Assembly (NCBI GenBank): GCA_934247855.1
Contig: CAKQKA010000002.1
Span: 1-39,133, forward strand
Direction: 5' to 3'
Length of the DNA: 39,133 bases
DNA from: an uncultured Clostridia bacterium
GTDB taxonomy: Bacteria > Bacillota > Clostridia > Christensenellales > Borkfalkiaceae
This document shows positions 24,939 to 33,536 of the stretch, in pieces. The translations under genes and the position numbers were made by a program. Numbering within the stretch: the first letter of the stretch is position 1; each line of letters opens with the position of its first letter. The notes below the pieces were generated by a model, which saw only the letters and a program-made list of their open reading frames with translations, was not told the origin of the DNA and did not search any database.

Positions 24939-25805
24939 ATGCAACAAGTAATCGGACAAATGCTGTCGAAATATAAAACCGACAACGTAAGCGATAAAAA
25001 AAACGCCATAAAAGAGGTCGTTCAGGAGATAGTTCTTTGCGGGTTGTCACGCGGGGGCTTTTTTAAAGAAGCTGCGTTTTACGGCGGTACCGCACTGCGA
25101 ATTTTTTACGGGTTGGACAGATTCAGCGAAGATCTCGATTTTTCGCTTATCGATCATAACAAAGATTTTGACCTGACAAAATATTTTTCGTATATCGAAA
25201 ACGAAACAAAGTCGTCAGGTCTTAATTTCAGCGTAAGCGAAAAACAAAAATCGGTTGATTCAAACATAAAATCGGCGTTTTTAAAGGGTAATACCAAAGA
25301 AAGCATACTGACTTTTTATGAAAACGGCGACGACGCAAAATTTATAAGCAAAGACGAAGCTATAAAAATTAAATTCGAGGTCGATATAAATCCGCCGGTC
25401 GGCGCAACGTATGAAACTAAATTCGGTTTGTTACCCGCCCCGTATCAGGTAAGACTGTACGATATGCAATCGCTGTTCGCAGGCAAAATTCACGCCTGCC
25501 TGTGCCGAAATTGGAAATCGAGAGTAAAAGGCAGAGATTTTTACGATTATATCTTCTTTTTATCGCTCGGCGCAAAAGTAAACCTGAATAATTTAAGGGC
25601 GAAATTGGTTCAATCGGGCTTTATAGCCGCAAATTACGACCTGACTATAGAAAAACTTAGAGATTTGCTTGACGACAGGTTCGATAACCTCGACGTAAAT
25701 CAGGCAAAGCAGGACGTTTTGCCTTTTGTTAAAGATAAAACAAAACTCGATATCTGGTCGGTTGATTTTTTTAAAGACATCACTAAAAACTTAAAAGGGC
25801 AGTGA
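24939..25805 (+). CDS. AbiEii/AbiGii family nucleotidyltransferase toxin
   Basis: AbiEii toxins are nucleotidyltransferases; studied relatives modify tRNA acceptor ends and block growth. The signature FYGGTALR is at 47-54, followed by R61 and FSEDLDFSL (62-70), with the two metal-binding Asp residues. A second conserved block, IKIKFEVDINPP near 142-153, supplies the third acidic position, and GKIHACLCRNWKSRVKGRDFYD near 182-203 is the family's Lys/Arg and Asp motif. Length is 288 residues, normal. GAGGG precedes the ATG. All catalytic residues seem to be kept, so it should be active. It is followed by two hairpin terminators and then nifJ on the other strand. Confidence 0.88.
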   Translation: MQQVIGQMLSKYKTDNVSDKKNAIKEVVQEIVLCGLSRGGFFKEAAFYGGTALRIFYGLDRFSEDLDFSLIDHNKDFDLTKYFSYIENETKSSGLNFSVSEKQKSVDSNIKSAFLKGNTKESILTFYENGDDAKFISKDEAIKIKFEVDINPPVGATYETKFGLLPAPYQVRLYDMQSLFAGKIHACLCRNWKSRVKGRDFYDYIFFLSLGAKVNLNNLRAKLVQSGFIAANYDLTIEKLRDLLDDRFDNLDVNQAKQDVLPFVKDKTKLDIWSVDFFKDITKNLKGQ

Positions 25806-25815
25806 TCACCGCCCG

Positions 25816-25860
25816 GTAACAAAAAACGGAAGCAATGCAAGGTTTTCGTTTTTTTGTTAC
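25816..25860. terminator. First hairpin after the AbiE toxin gene
   Basis: The arms GTAACAAAAAACG (25816-25828) and CGTTTTTTTGTTAC (25847-25860) pair with a one-base bulge. The stem itself contains the A and T runs. Confidence 0.55.
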
Positions 25861-25877
25861 ATTTACCGATATAAAAA

Positions 25878-25916
25878 CCGCAGGCTGTTATAAAAACAAC
25901 CTGCGGAATTTTTTTT
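25878..25916. terminator. Strong bidirectional terminator between AbiE and nifJ
   Basis: CCGCAGG (25878-25884) and CCTGCGG (25900-25906) form a perfect stem extended by TGTT/AACA. Eight Ts follow on the plus strand within the next ten bases, and five As precede the hairpin, so it also works for nifJ on the minus strand. Confidence 0.85.
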
Positions 25917-25981
25917 AGTTGCAAACTTGCCGACGGCGGTTAACCGCGGGCAAATTCACTTATTTTCATTTACCGGGATAA

Positions 25982-28900
25982 TCAGTCTTTTTTAGCAAGA
26001 TTTTTGTACTTAGCAAGTCTTGCACCGTTTTCTTCTTCCGCTCTTTCAAAAAGTTCGGCGGCGAGTTCGGGCTGAGCTTTCTTAAGACTGGTGTATCTGG
26101 TTTCACCCATAAGGAAGTCCTGATAGCTTATTGTCGGATCCTTGCTGTCAAGCGTGAAGGGGTTACCTTCGGTAACAGCGGGGTTGTATCTGTAAAGGTG
26201 CCAGTACCCTGCTTCGACAGCCTTCTTTTCTTCGGCTTGCGAGTTGGTCATATTGATACCGTGGTTGATACAAGGCGCGTAGCAGATAACGAGCGACGGT
26301 CCGTTGTAGCTTTCGGCTTCGGTAATGGCGTTAAGGAATTGCTGTTTATTAGCGCCCATAGAACACTGAGCAACGTAAACGTAACCATAGCTCATAGCCA
26401 TCATGCCGAGGTCTTTCTTCTTGATTCTCTTACCGCCTGCGGCAAATTTAGCAACCGAACCTGTCGGTGTGGACTTGGAAGCCTGTCCGCCGGTGTTGGA
26501 GTAAACTTCGGTGTCGAGAACGAGAACGTTTACGTCAACGTCCTGCGCGAGAACGTGATCGAGTCCGCCATAACCGATATCGTAAGCCCAACCGTCGCCG
26601 CCGATAATCCAGATGGATTTCTTAACGAGGCAGTCGCTCTGCGATTCGATTTCTTTAAGGAGCAGTTTGATTTCGCCACGGGTGTTCTTGATAGCTGCGG
26701 GCAGTTCGGTGATAACCGCTTTAGCGGCTTCTTTACTCTTTTCCGCATCGCCTCTGTTTTCAAGCCATTCGGTGAACGCTTTCTTAATTCTGCCCTTTGC
26801 GCCGATTTCGATAGCTTTTTCTATATCGGTGGCAAGTTTATCTCTTCTTGCTGCGTAAGCAAGATAGTAGCCGTAACCATGTTCGGCGTTATCTTCAAAC
26901 AGCGAGTTCGCCCATGCAGGTCCGTGACCTTCCTTATTGGTGGTGTAGGGGCAAGTGGGCGCGCTGCCGCCGTAAATAGAAGAACAACCGGTAGCGTTGC
27001 TTATAAGCATTCTGTCGCCGAAGAGCTGAGTTACTACTTTGATGTACGGAGTTTCGCCGCAGCCCGCGCATGCGCCGGAGAATTCAAACAACGGCTTGCA
27101 GAATTGGCTGCCCTTTATACCGCTCTTCTTGAAGTTTGCGCTGACGTCAACTTCGGGAAGCTGTTCGCTGAATTCGTAGTTGGGAACTTCTTTAGCGGCA
27201 ACCTGTTCGAACGGAACCATAGTGAGTGCGGTTTCCTTTGCGGGACATACGTTAGCGCATACGCCGCAGCCCATACAATCGAGGGGCGAAACTTGCATTC
27301 TGAATTCATAACCTTTAAGACCGATGCAGTCTTTGGTTTCAAATCCTTCGGGTTTCTCTGTGCCCTTGGCAACGAGAGCCGGTCTTAAGCAAGCGTGCGG
27401 GCAAACGAACGCACACTGGTTACACTGAATACATTTCTCTGCGTTCCAGACGGGAAGTTTGATAGCAACGCCGCGTTTTTCGTATTTGGTAGTTCCGGTG
27501 GGAACGGTACCGTCCGCGTTAAATGCGGAAGCGGGCAGCTTGTCGCCTTCGAGCGAGAGAATGGGGTGAAGAATATTTCTGAAATATTCGTTATCCGCAA
27601 CTTCGAGAGCGGCTGCGCCTTCGGTAGCGGTTGCCCAAGAAGCGGGAATAGCGATTTCTTTAAGTTCGGAGGACGCTTTATCTATAGCGGCATAGTTCAT
27701 GTTGACTACCGCGTCGCCCTTCTTGCCGTAGCTCTTCTTGACTGCCTGTTTCATATAGTCTTCGGCGTCGGTATAGGGCATAATGTCCTGATTGATATAG
27801 AAGAACGCCGCCTGCATTATAGCGTTTGTTCTTCCGCCGAGACCTATTTCGCCTGCAATCTTGATAGCGTCTATATTGTAAACCTTAGCGTGTTTCTGTG
27901 CGAGCATTCTCTTCATAGAAGCAGGCAGGTGTTTATCGAGTTCTTCAACGGTATTCCATGATGAGTTAAGCAGGAATTTACCGCCGTCTTTAAGGTCTTT
28001 GACCATATCGTAACGGAGTACGTAAGACGGGTTGTGGCAAGCGATAAAGTCCGCGGAGTCGATAAGGTAGGTAGACTGAATAGGCGTTTTACCGAAACGC
28101 AGATGCGATACGGTTATACCGCCGGACTTCTTGGAATCGTAGAAGAAGTAACCCTGAGCGTACATATCGGTGTGATCGCCGATGATCTTGATCGAGTTCT
28201 TGTTCGCGCCGACCGTACCGTCGGAACCCAGTCCGTAGAACTTGCAGCTGATGGTTCCTTCGGGAGCAGCGTCGTACTGCTTGGAGAAATCGAGCGAAGT
28301 ATGGGTTATATCGTCGTAAATACCGACGGTGAAGTGATTCTTGGGTTTATCCTGTTCGAGGTTGTTATAAACGGCAAGTACCATAGAGGGGTTGAACTCT
28401 TTCGAACCGAGACCGTATCTTCCGCCGACGACCGTAATTCTCTTTCTCGCTTCGGAAAGAGCGGTGCAAACGTCGAGGTAAAGCGGTTCGCCGAGCGAGC
28501 CGGGTTCTTTGGTTCTGTCGAGCACTGCCATTTTCTTGACTGTTTTCGGAATAACTTTAAGAAACGCCTTAGTGCAGAACGGTCTGTAAAGTCTTACCTT
28601 GATAACGCCGTATTTATGACCTTCGACATTGAGTTTGTTTATGGTTTCTTCAACGCATTCCGCGCCGCTTCCCATAATAACTATTACGTTTTCCGCGTCG
28701 GGTGCGCCTACGTAATCGAACAAATGATAATCTCTTCCGGTAAGTTTGTTTACCTTGTCCATCATCTTTTGAACGATAGCGGGCGTTTCGTCGTAATATT
28801 TATTGGCGGCTTCCTTGTTCTGGAAGTAAATATCGGCGTTCTGCGCGGTACCTTTCTGAATGGGGTGTTCGGGGTTGAGCGCGCGTTTCTTGAAATCTTC

Positions 28901-29494
28901 TATATCTTTCATATCGACGAGCTGTTTCATTTCGTCGTAATCGAAAGCGTCTATCTTTTGAATTTCGTGGCTGGTTCTGAACCCGTCAAAGAAGTGCAGG
29001 AACGGAACTTTTGACTTCAATGTGGAAAGATGAGCGACGAGCGCAAGATCCATAGCTTCTTGTACGGAAGCGGAAGCGAGCATCGCAAAACCCGTCTGAC
29101 GGCATGCCATAACGTCGGAATGATCGCCGAAAATGTTAAGGGCGTGTCCTGCAACCGCTCTCGCGCTGACGTGGAAAACGGTGGGGAGCAATTCGCCCGC
29201 TATTTTATACATGTTGGGGATCATAAGCAGTAAGCCCTGGCTTGCCGTGTAAGTTACGGTAAGCGCGCCTGCCGACAACGAGCCGTGAACGGCGCCTGCC
29301 GCACCGGCTTCTGATTGCATTTCTGCCATGCGCAGTTTCTGCCCGAACATGTTAAGTCTGCCTGCGGTAGCCCATTCGTCCGCGTACTCGGCCATAGGCG
29401 AGGACGGGGTTATCGGGTAGATTGCGGCAACTTCGGAAAAAGCATACGCTACGTGACTCGCGGCGGTATTGCCGTCAATAGTCATTTTCTTCAT
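25982..29494 (-). CDS. nifJ: Pyruvate:ferredoxin (flavodoxin) oxidoreductase
   Basis: This anaerobic enzyme converts pyruvate and CoA to acetyl-CoA, carbon dioxide and reduced ferredoxin using thiamine diphosphate. All domains of the homodimeric form are in one chain of 1170 residues: N-terminal domain with IYPITPSSPMAEYADEW (about 20-36), the transketolase-like and EKR domains, two 4Fe-4S clusters (CIQCNQCAFVCPHAC near 688, CMGCGVCANVCPAKE near 738), the proximal-cluster motif CAGCGETPY (near 812) and the TPP-binding GDGWAYDIGYGGLDH (near 960). GGAGG precedes the ATG. It is a single gene. It implies fermentative, oxygen-sensitive central metabolism, as in Clostridia. The long open frames on its other strand are artefacts of its codon use. 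Confidence 0.97.
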   Translation of the reverse strand: MKKMTIDGNTAASHVAYAFSEVAAIYPITPSSPMAEYADEWATAGRLNMFGQKLRMAEMQSEAGAAGAVHGSLSAGALTVTYTASQGLLLMIPNMYKIAGELLPTVFHVSARAVAGHALNIFGDHSDVMACRQTGFAMLASASVQEAMDLALVAHLSTLKSKVPFLHFFDGFRTSHEIQKIDAFDYDEMKQLVDMKDIEDFKKRALNPEHPIQKGTAQNADIYFQNKEAANKYYDETPAIVQKMMDKVNKLTGRDYHLFDYVGAPDAENVIVIMGSGAECVEETINKLNVEGHKYGVIKVRLYRPFCTKAFLKVIPKTVKKMAVLDRTKEPGSLGEPLYLDVCTALSEARKRITVVGGRYGLGSKEFNPSMVLAVYNNLEQDKPKNHFTVGIYDDITHTSLDFSKQYDAAPEGTISCKFYGLGSDGTVGANKNSIKIIGDHTDMYAQGYFFYDSKKSGGITVSHLRFGKTPIQSTYLIDSADFIACHNPSYVLRYDMVKDLKDGGKFLLNSSWNTVEELDKHLPASMKRMLAQKHAKVYNIDAIKIAGEIGLGGRTNAIMQAAFFYINQDIMPYTDAEDYMKQAVKKSYGKKGDAVVNMNYAAIDKASSELKEIAIPASWATATEGAAALEVADNEYFRNILHPILSLEGDKLPASAFNADGTVPTGTTKYEKRGVAIKLPVWNAEKCIQCNQCAFVCPHACLRPALVAKGTEKPEGFETKDCIGLKGYEFRMQVSPLDCMGCGVCANVCPAKETALTMVPFEQVAAKEVPNYEFSEQLPEVDVSANFKKSGIKGSQFCKPLFEFSGACAGCGETPYIKVVTQLFGDRMLISNATGCSSIYGGSAPTCPYTTNKEGHGPAWANSLFEDNAEHGYGYYLAYAARRDKLATDIEKAIEIGAKGRIKKAFTEWLENRGDAEKSKEAAKAVITELPAAIKNTRGEIKLLLKEIESQSDCLVKKSIWIIGGDGWAYDIGYGGLDHVLAQDVDVNVLVLDTEVYSNTGGQASKSTPTGSVAKFAAGGKRIKKKDLGMMAMSYGYVYVAQCSMGANKQQFLNAITEAESYNGPSLVICYAPCINHGINMTNSQAEEKKAVEAGYWHLYRYNPAVTEGNPFTLDSKDPTISYQDFLMGETRYTSLKKAQPELAAELFERAEEENGARLAKYKNLAKKD

Positions 29495-29751
29495 TGGATA
29501 AACCTCCGGTCTTAATGAAATTTGAATTATTTGTTTCTGTTTTTAAGCTAAAAAAGGTTTTAACACGATTTTCATAGATTTTTGCTTTCGTTTCGCAATA
29601 TTCGGCGAAAATCATGCTTACCGTCTTTATGCTCACGTTTCACAATTATACAGCTATATACTCAATAAGTCAATAATAAATTAAACTTTTTGACACTTTT
29701 TAAACTTTTTTTATCGTTTTTTAACAAACTTTTTTGTGCAAAGTGTATTTT

Positions 29752-30432
29752 TTACAGCGGTTTTTTAAGTATTTTATTATATACTCTGGGATATATGCCG
29801 TCGGTTAAGGCATTTTTTTCTATTAACATAACGCAGCGTTCGCCGTCAACGCCGTCAAGTTCGTATTCTTGCACGGCGATAAGTTTCGCGCCTAATTTTT
29901 CGGCTGCGCGTGCCGCGTCGGCAATCTCTTTTTCGGAATAATTTTTATAAAACACGGCTTTGCCGCCCGTTTTTAAATAGGGAATAGTCAGTTCGCACAA
30001 GACCGAAGAACCGGCAACGGCTCTTGCCGTGACCGCGTCGAATTTACCTTTAAAATTTTGCGGCAGCTCTTCCGCACGCGAGTTCATAACGGTAAAATCC
30101 TCGAAATCGAGAAGTTTACCCGCCTCTTTCAAAAAATTGCACTTTTTCGCGTTGGACTCCGCAAGTGTAAATTTTAAGTCCGGGCGGCAAATTTTTAAGG
30201 GTATCGAGGGGAACCCTCCGCCCGAACCGATTTCCAGAACGTTCGCCCCCTCGGAAAAGTTATCCACACCCGCTAAAACGTCCGCAAAGTGTTTTAAGTA
30301 AACGCCGTCCCGATCGGTTATCGCCGTTATGTTGAATTTTTTATTGGATTCGAGCAAAAAATCGCAGAATGTCTTAAATTTTTCTTTTTTTACGCTATCT
30401 GAAAGCGGCAAACCGTCAAAACTTATAATCAT
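29752..30432 (-). CDS. rsmG: 16S rRNA (guanine527-N7)-methyltransferase RsmG
   Basis: RsmG (GidB) methylates G527 of 16S rRNA with S-adenosylmethionine; loss gives low-level streptomycin resistance in several bacteria. The SAM-binding loop VLEIGSGGGFPSIPLKI is near residues 65-81, followed by FTLAESNAKKCNFLKE and NSRAEELP, all typical. Length 226 is normal. The gene lies beside the oriC candidate, as rsmG often does in Firmicutes, and an exact DnaA box (30260-30268) lies in its coding sequence. The ATG has no ribosome binding site; instead a promoter sits directly before it, so the message may be leaderless. mnmG and mnmE, its usual partners, are absent. Confidence 0.94.
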   Translation of the reverse strand: MIISFDGLPLSDSVKKEKFKTFCDFLLESNKKFNITAITDRDGVYLKHFADVLAGVDNFSEGANVLEIGSGGGFPSIPLKICRPDLKFTLAESNAKKCNFLKEAGKLLDFEDFTVMNSRAEELPQNFKGKFDAVTARAVAGSSVLCELTIPYLKTGGKAVFYKNYSEKEIADAARAAEKLGAKLIAVQEYELDGVDGERCVMLIEKNALTDGIYPRVYNKILKKPL

Positions 30433-30908
30433 ACGCGAATTATAACATAAACTAAAATCGATTGCAAGCGTAAAGATAAATTTGCATTAAATCACATTTC
30501 CCGAATTTATACACTGTTATCCACGTGGACAACCTGTGGAAATGTGGATATCTTTCCGACATTTTTCGCATATTCTCAAAATTATAATCAAGCAGCGTTA
30601 AAATGTCGTTTTTGTGTCGGAATTTGATTGATTTATTATTAAATATATTATATAATAAATATGTTCGGATTAAGCGGTGCATGCGGAAGCGGCAAAATTT
30701 TAAAAATTGTTTTTTGTTGAAGAGTTATCCACATAAAAAACGGTTGTCCACAAAGATAATCAGGCTTTTCCACAACGAATTCCACAAAAGATAAAACGTA
30801 AAAATCGGCATTTTATATTGTATAATTGCAGATTTACACATTTCAACCGAACACTATTACTTATACAATTAAGAATAAAAAATAATATTACCATTCATCG
30901 GAGGCGAA
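30433..30908. other. Candidate chromosomal origin (oriC) between rsmG and dnaN
   Basis: A left group of DnaA boxes holds TTATCCACG (30517-30525), its overlapping inverted partner (30524-30532), an ATTTCCACA complement (30535-30543) and an ATATCCACA complement (30543-30551). A right group holds exact TTATCCACA (30725-30733), TTGTCCACA (30744-30752), TTTTCCACA (30766-30774) and AATTCCACA (30778-30786). Between them is 32 bases of pure A/T (30631-30662), a likely unwinding element. Genes diverge here and the flanking spacers change from T/C-rich on the left to G-rich on the right. This is the usual arrangement around dnaN, except that dnaA is not adjacent. Confidence 0.7.
30439..30467 (-). promoter_or_regulatory. 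rsmG promoter giving a leaderless transcript
   Basis: On the minus strand TTGCAA (30462-30467) and TATAAT (30439-30444) are spaced by 17 bases. Only six bases separate TATAAT from the ATG, so transcription should begin at or next to the start codon. No Shine-Dalgarno sequence is present. Confidence 0.6.
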
Positions 30909-32012
30909 ATGAAGACCATAGTCAAGGCGATTGAACTTTCCAATGCCGTTACGAAAGTCGTCAAAGCAATAAGCGGCAAAGGGCAGAACCCCGTGCTCGA
31001 ATGTATAAAACTTACCTGCAAGGGCGATAACCTCACGCTGCTTGCTACCGATACCGAAATTTCGATAGAAAAAACAATACCCGCCGAAACCTTTATGGAA
31101 GGCGAAACGCTGGTAAACGGTAAAATCTTTTACGATTTCATTAAAAAACTCGAAGCCGAAGACGAACTCGAGCTTTATCTCGAGGGAACAAGGCTTAAAA
31201 TAACGTACAGTTCGTCTTTCGGCTATATAAACGCGCTCGCAGCCGACGATTTTCCGATGGTGAGAAAGGATCTTAAAGAAAACTCTTTCTCCATGTTGCA
31301 AAAAGATTTTAAAGATCTCGTATCGCGCACGGCGTTTTGTTGTCTGCAGGACGACAGCAGACCTATTTTAAAAGGTTGTCTTATAGAAGCCGACGGCGAT
31401 ATGATTAACTGCGTCGCTTTGGACGGGTTCCGTTTAGCGTTCTGCAAGCAGCCGTATAAATCGCTCAGCGGCACGATCAAAGCGATCGTTCCGTCGCGCG
31501 CGCTCAACGAACTGTTAAGACTGCTCGATAAAGACGAAGATACCGTAACGATTTTCATTCAGGACGGCAAACTTATGGTCGAGGTATTCAACACAATCTT
31601 AACTGCAAGACTGTTAGAGGGTGAATATATCGATTATCGCCATATCATCCCCGATAAATTCGTTACCGAGTTTATGGCGAACAAGATTATTTTCGAAAAC
31701 GCCGTTTCGCGCGCAGCCGTCGTTGCAAAAGCCATGACCAACAACATGGTTGTATTCGACGTGAAAGAGGATTCGCTCAACGTTTCGTCGTCCACGGATA
31801 TCGGTACGGTTAACGAAAACGTGCTTATAGAACTTCACGGCAAGGACGTAACCATTGCGTTCAACAGTCGTTACATTCTCGACTGCATGCATGCGATAAA
31901 CGACGATTTTGTGATTTTCTCGCTTAACTCGCCCATCGCGCCGTGTATCATCACCCCGCATAACGAAACCGAAAACAGCCTGTATCTCGTTCTGCCTATC
32001 CGCATGAATTAA
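30909..32012 (+). CDS. dnaN: DNA polymerase III beta sliding clamp
   Basis: The beta clamp is a ring-shaped homodimer that holds the replicative polymerase on DNA and is a hub for repair proteins. The three topologically similar clamp domains are spread over 367 residues, the usual length; recognisable parts are NPVLECIKLTCKGDNLTLLATDTEISIE (26-53), DSRPILKGCLIEADGDMINCVALDGFRLA (about 146-174) and the C-terminal end ENSLYLVLPIRMN with the LP-x-R motif. GGAGG lies before the ATG. It follows the DnaA-box cluster directly, but dnaA is missing upstream and recF, gyrB and gyrA are missing downstream, where rpmH follows instead. Confidence 0.97.
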   Translation: MKTIVKAIELSNAVTKVVKAISGKGQNPVLECIKLTCKGDNLTLLATDTEISIEKTIPAETFMEGETLVNGKIFYDFIKKLEAEDELELYLEGTRLKITYSSSFGYINALAADDFPMVRKDLKENSFSMLQKDFKDLVSRTAFCCLQDDSRPILKGCLIEADGDMINCVALDGFRLAFCKQPYKSLSGTIKAIVPSRALNELLRLLDKDEDTVTIFIQDGKLMVEVFNTILTARLLEGEYIDYRHIIPDKFVTEFMANKIIFENAVSRAAVVAKAMTNNMVVFDVKEDSLNVSSSTDIGTVNENVLIELHGKDVTIAFNSRYILDCMHAINDDFVIFSLNSPIAPCIITPHNETENSLYLVLPIRMN

Positions 32013-32141
32013 ACGGTCGGTTAAAAGCGGGTAATACCGGTAGAAATATAATTTTATAGTGCGTTTTGCCATAATTTGCGTACTATACCGTGGTATAACG
32101 GTTTATAAAGCGGTAAATAATTCAATAAAGCGAAAAAAGCG

Positions 32142-32170
32142 TTGACAAAAGGCATACAAATCAATAAAAT
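32142..32170 (+). promoter_or_regulatory. Strong promoter of rpmH
   Basis: TTGACA (32142-32147) and TAAAAT (32165-32170) are spaced by 17 bases, close to the vegetative consensus. The rpmH start is 48 bases further on, with CGGAGGAA in the leader. Confidence 0.8.
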
Positions 32171-32217
32171 AGAAAAAGCGTTTAACTTATAAAGTTAGCA
32201 ATCGGAGGAAATATACA

Positions 32218-32352
32218 ATGAAAAGAACTTATCAACCCAAGAAAAGACAGAGAAGCAAAGTACACGGCTTCAGAAAAAGAATGGCTACCAAGAACGGAAG
32301 AAACGTTCTCAAGAGAAGAAGAGCTAAAGGTCGTCATAAACTTTCCGCATAA
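32218..32352 (+). CDS. rpmH: 50S ribosomal protein L34
   Basis: L34 is a small, very basic protein of the large ribosomal subunit. The 44 residues begin MKRTYQPKKRQRSKVHGFRK and end in KGRHKLSA, nearly identical to the family pattern in which Gly-Phe-Arg-x-Arg-Met and Arg-Arg-Lys/Arg-Gly-Arg are conserved. CGGAGGAA lies eight bases before the ATG and a strong promoter upstream. rnpA follows after 50 bases in the standard order, so the two are co-transcribed. L34 is very often next to dnaA or oriC in bacteria, in agreement with the neighbouring DnaA-box cluster. Confidence 0.97.
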   Translation: MKRTYQPKKRQRSKVHGFRKRMATKNGRNVLKRRRAKGRHKLSA

Positions 32353-32402
32353 AAAAGTCGGATAATTTTTTGTAAAGCGATGCTTTCGTGAGCGGTGTTT
32401 AA

Positions 32403-32741
32403 GTGGATATAAGATTAAAAAAACGCAGCGATTTCGACAAGGTGTTTAAAAAAGGTAAAAGAATATATTCTAAAAGCCTTATGATCGTTTACGTTCCCGC
32501 AAAAGAAACAAAAATCGGTCTTTCCGTCAGCAAAAAGAACGGCGGCGCCGTCGTAAGAAACAGAATCAAACGTCTGCTTCGCGCCGTGTTCCGCGGCTTT
32601 ATGGGGAATATAAACGGTTGTTACCATATCGTTGCCGTGCCGAGGATTGCGGACGACTATTCGTTTGCCGTCTTCGATCGTGACGTCCGCTACATGCTTA
32701 CGAAAGAAAATTTGCTTAACGGTTCCGACGATGAAAAGTAA
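32403..32741 (+). CDS. rnpA: Ribonuclease P protein component
   Basis: RnpA binds the catalytic RNase P RNA and helps it cut 5' leaders from pre-tRNAs. The RNR signature is RNRIKRLLRAVFR (near residues 52-64), preceded by GLSVSKKNGGAVV, where the family has G-x-x-V-x-K-K-x-G-x-A-V. Length 112 is normal. The start is GTG with only a weak ribosome binding site, which may keep expression below that of rpmH, as is usual for this pair. yidD follows 139 bases later. Confidence 0.94.
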   Translation: MDIRLKKRSDFDKVFKKGKRIYSKSLMIVYVPAKETKIGLSVSKKNGGAVVRNRIKRLLRAVFRGFMGNINGCYHIVAVPRIADDYSFAVFDRDVRYMLTKENLLNGSDDEK

Positions 32742-32880
32742 AAAAATCACTTTTTACGGTAGTTTTCGCTGCCGGGAGGTGTAACCGATTGTCAAAAAGC
32801 GGGTTTTGTCTTGCTTTTTACGATAAATGTGGTTATATTGTTTTGTCGGGCGGAATATGTCCGCGCGGAGGCTGTAATTT

Positions 32881-33126
32881 ATGTCACCGATTAACCGATT
32901 TTGCATTTTTTTATTAAGACTCTATAAAAAATACCTGTCTAAAGGCTTGAATAGCGGTTGTATTTTTACGCCTACATGCAGTGTTTACGCCATGGAAGCG
33001 TTGGGAAAATATAACTTTTTCAAAGCCTTTTATTTAATTATTACACGCATTTTGCGTTGTAATTCTTTAAACCCCGGCGGTTATGATCCGCCCGATGATC
33101 CGCAGGTTAAAAAATGGCTGTACTAA
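32881..33126 (+). CDS. yidD: Membrane protein insertion efficiency factor YidD
   Basis: YidD is a small amphipathic protein at the inner face of the membrane that assists insertion of proteins through YidC. The family residues are visible: LLRLYKKYLSKGLNSGCIFTPTCSVYAMEAL (11-41) with the Cys pair, then ITRILRCNSLNPGGYDPPDD (53-72). Length 81 is typical. GGAGG precedes the ATG. It sits between rnpA and yidC, the standard order, but a 410-base spacer follows before yidC, which is longer than usual. Confidence 0.94.
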   Translation: MSPINRFCIFLLRLYKKYLSKGLNSGCIFTPTCSVYAMEALGKYNFFKAFYLIITRILRCNSLNPGGYDPPDDPQVKKWLY

Positions 33127-33536
33127 GCCGATTTCGCGTTTATTTTTTACGCTTGGATTTAAACCGAATTAAAAAGTAAGAGACCGTTACTTTTTGCGGA
33201 TATGTAAGTTGTGTTATACGTATAACTTTTATAAAAAATTATAAAAAACACGGCGCACTTTTGTGGTATAAATAATATATTTTGCGAGATAAAATAATAA
33301 AAAAGGGTAAAACATATACTTTTTTTCGTGTTTTTTGCGTATCTATTATTGCATAGTTGTTGTAATGCGGTAAAGTAGTAGTTATTATTTTATATAAAAC
33401 GGTAAAAAAATTAGATTTTTTATCTCTTACATAGCGGTTGTTTTATAACCTGTTATAAAAGTAAGAGTTTTTATTAGCGAGTAAACCGCAATATGGCGGT
33501 TAAGGTAAATGTAAACCGCAGTTATTCAGGAGAAAA
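33127..33536. other. 410-base spacer between yidD and yidC
   Basis: No gene is seen. The plus strand is rich in T and G, with clearly more G than C. There are small palindromes: TTATACGTATAA near 33213, and AACCGC/GCGGTT around a short loop near 33485-33502, shortly before the yidC ribosome binding site GGAG. No clear terminator or known riboswitch was recognised. The length leaves room for a yidC regulatory leader such as a stalling peptide, but no good small open frame was found. Confidence 0.4.

Noticed and set aside
26198..29014. Long open frames on the plus strand opposite nifJ (about 400 and 330 codons)
   Set aside because: They are antisense to a certain gene, lack ribosome binding sites and known domains, and follow from the codon use of nifJ.
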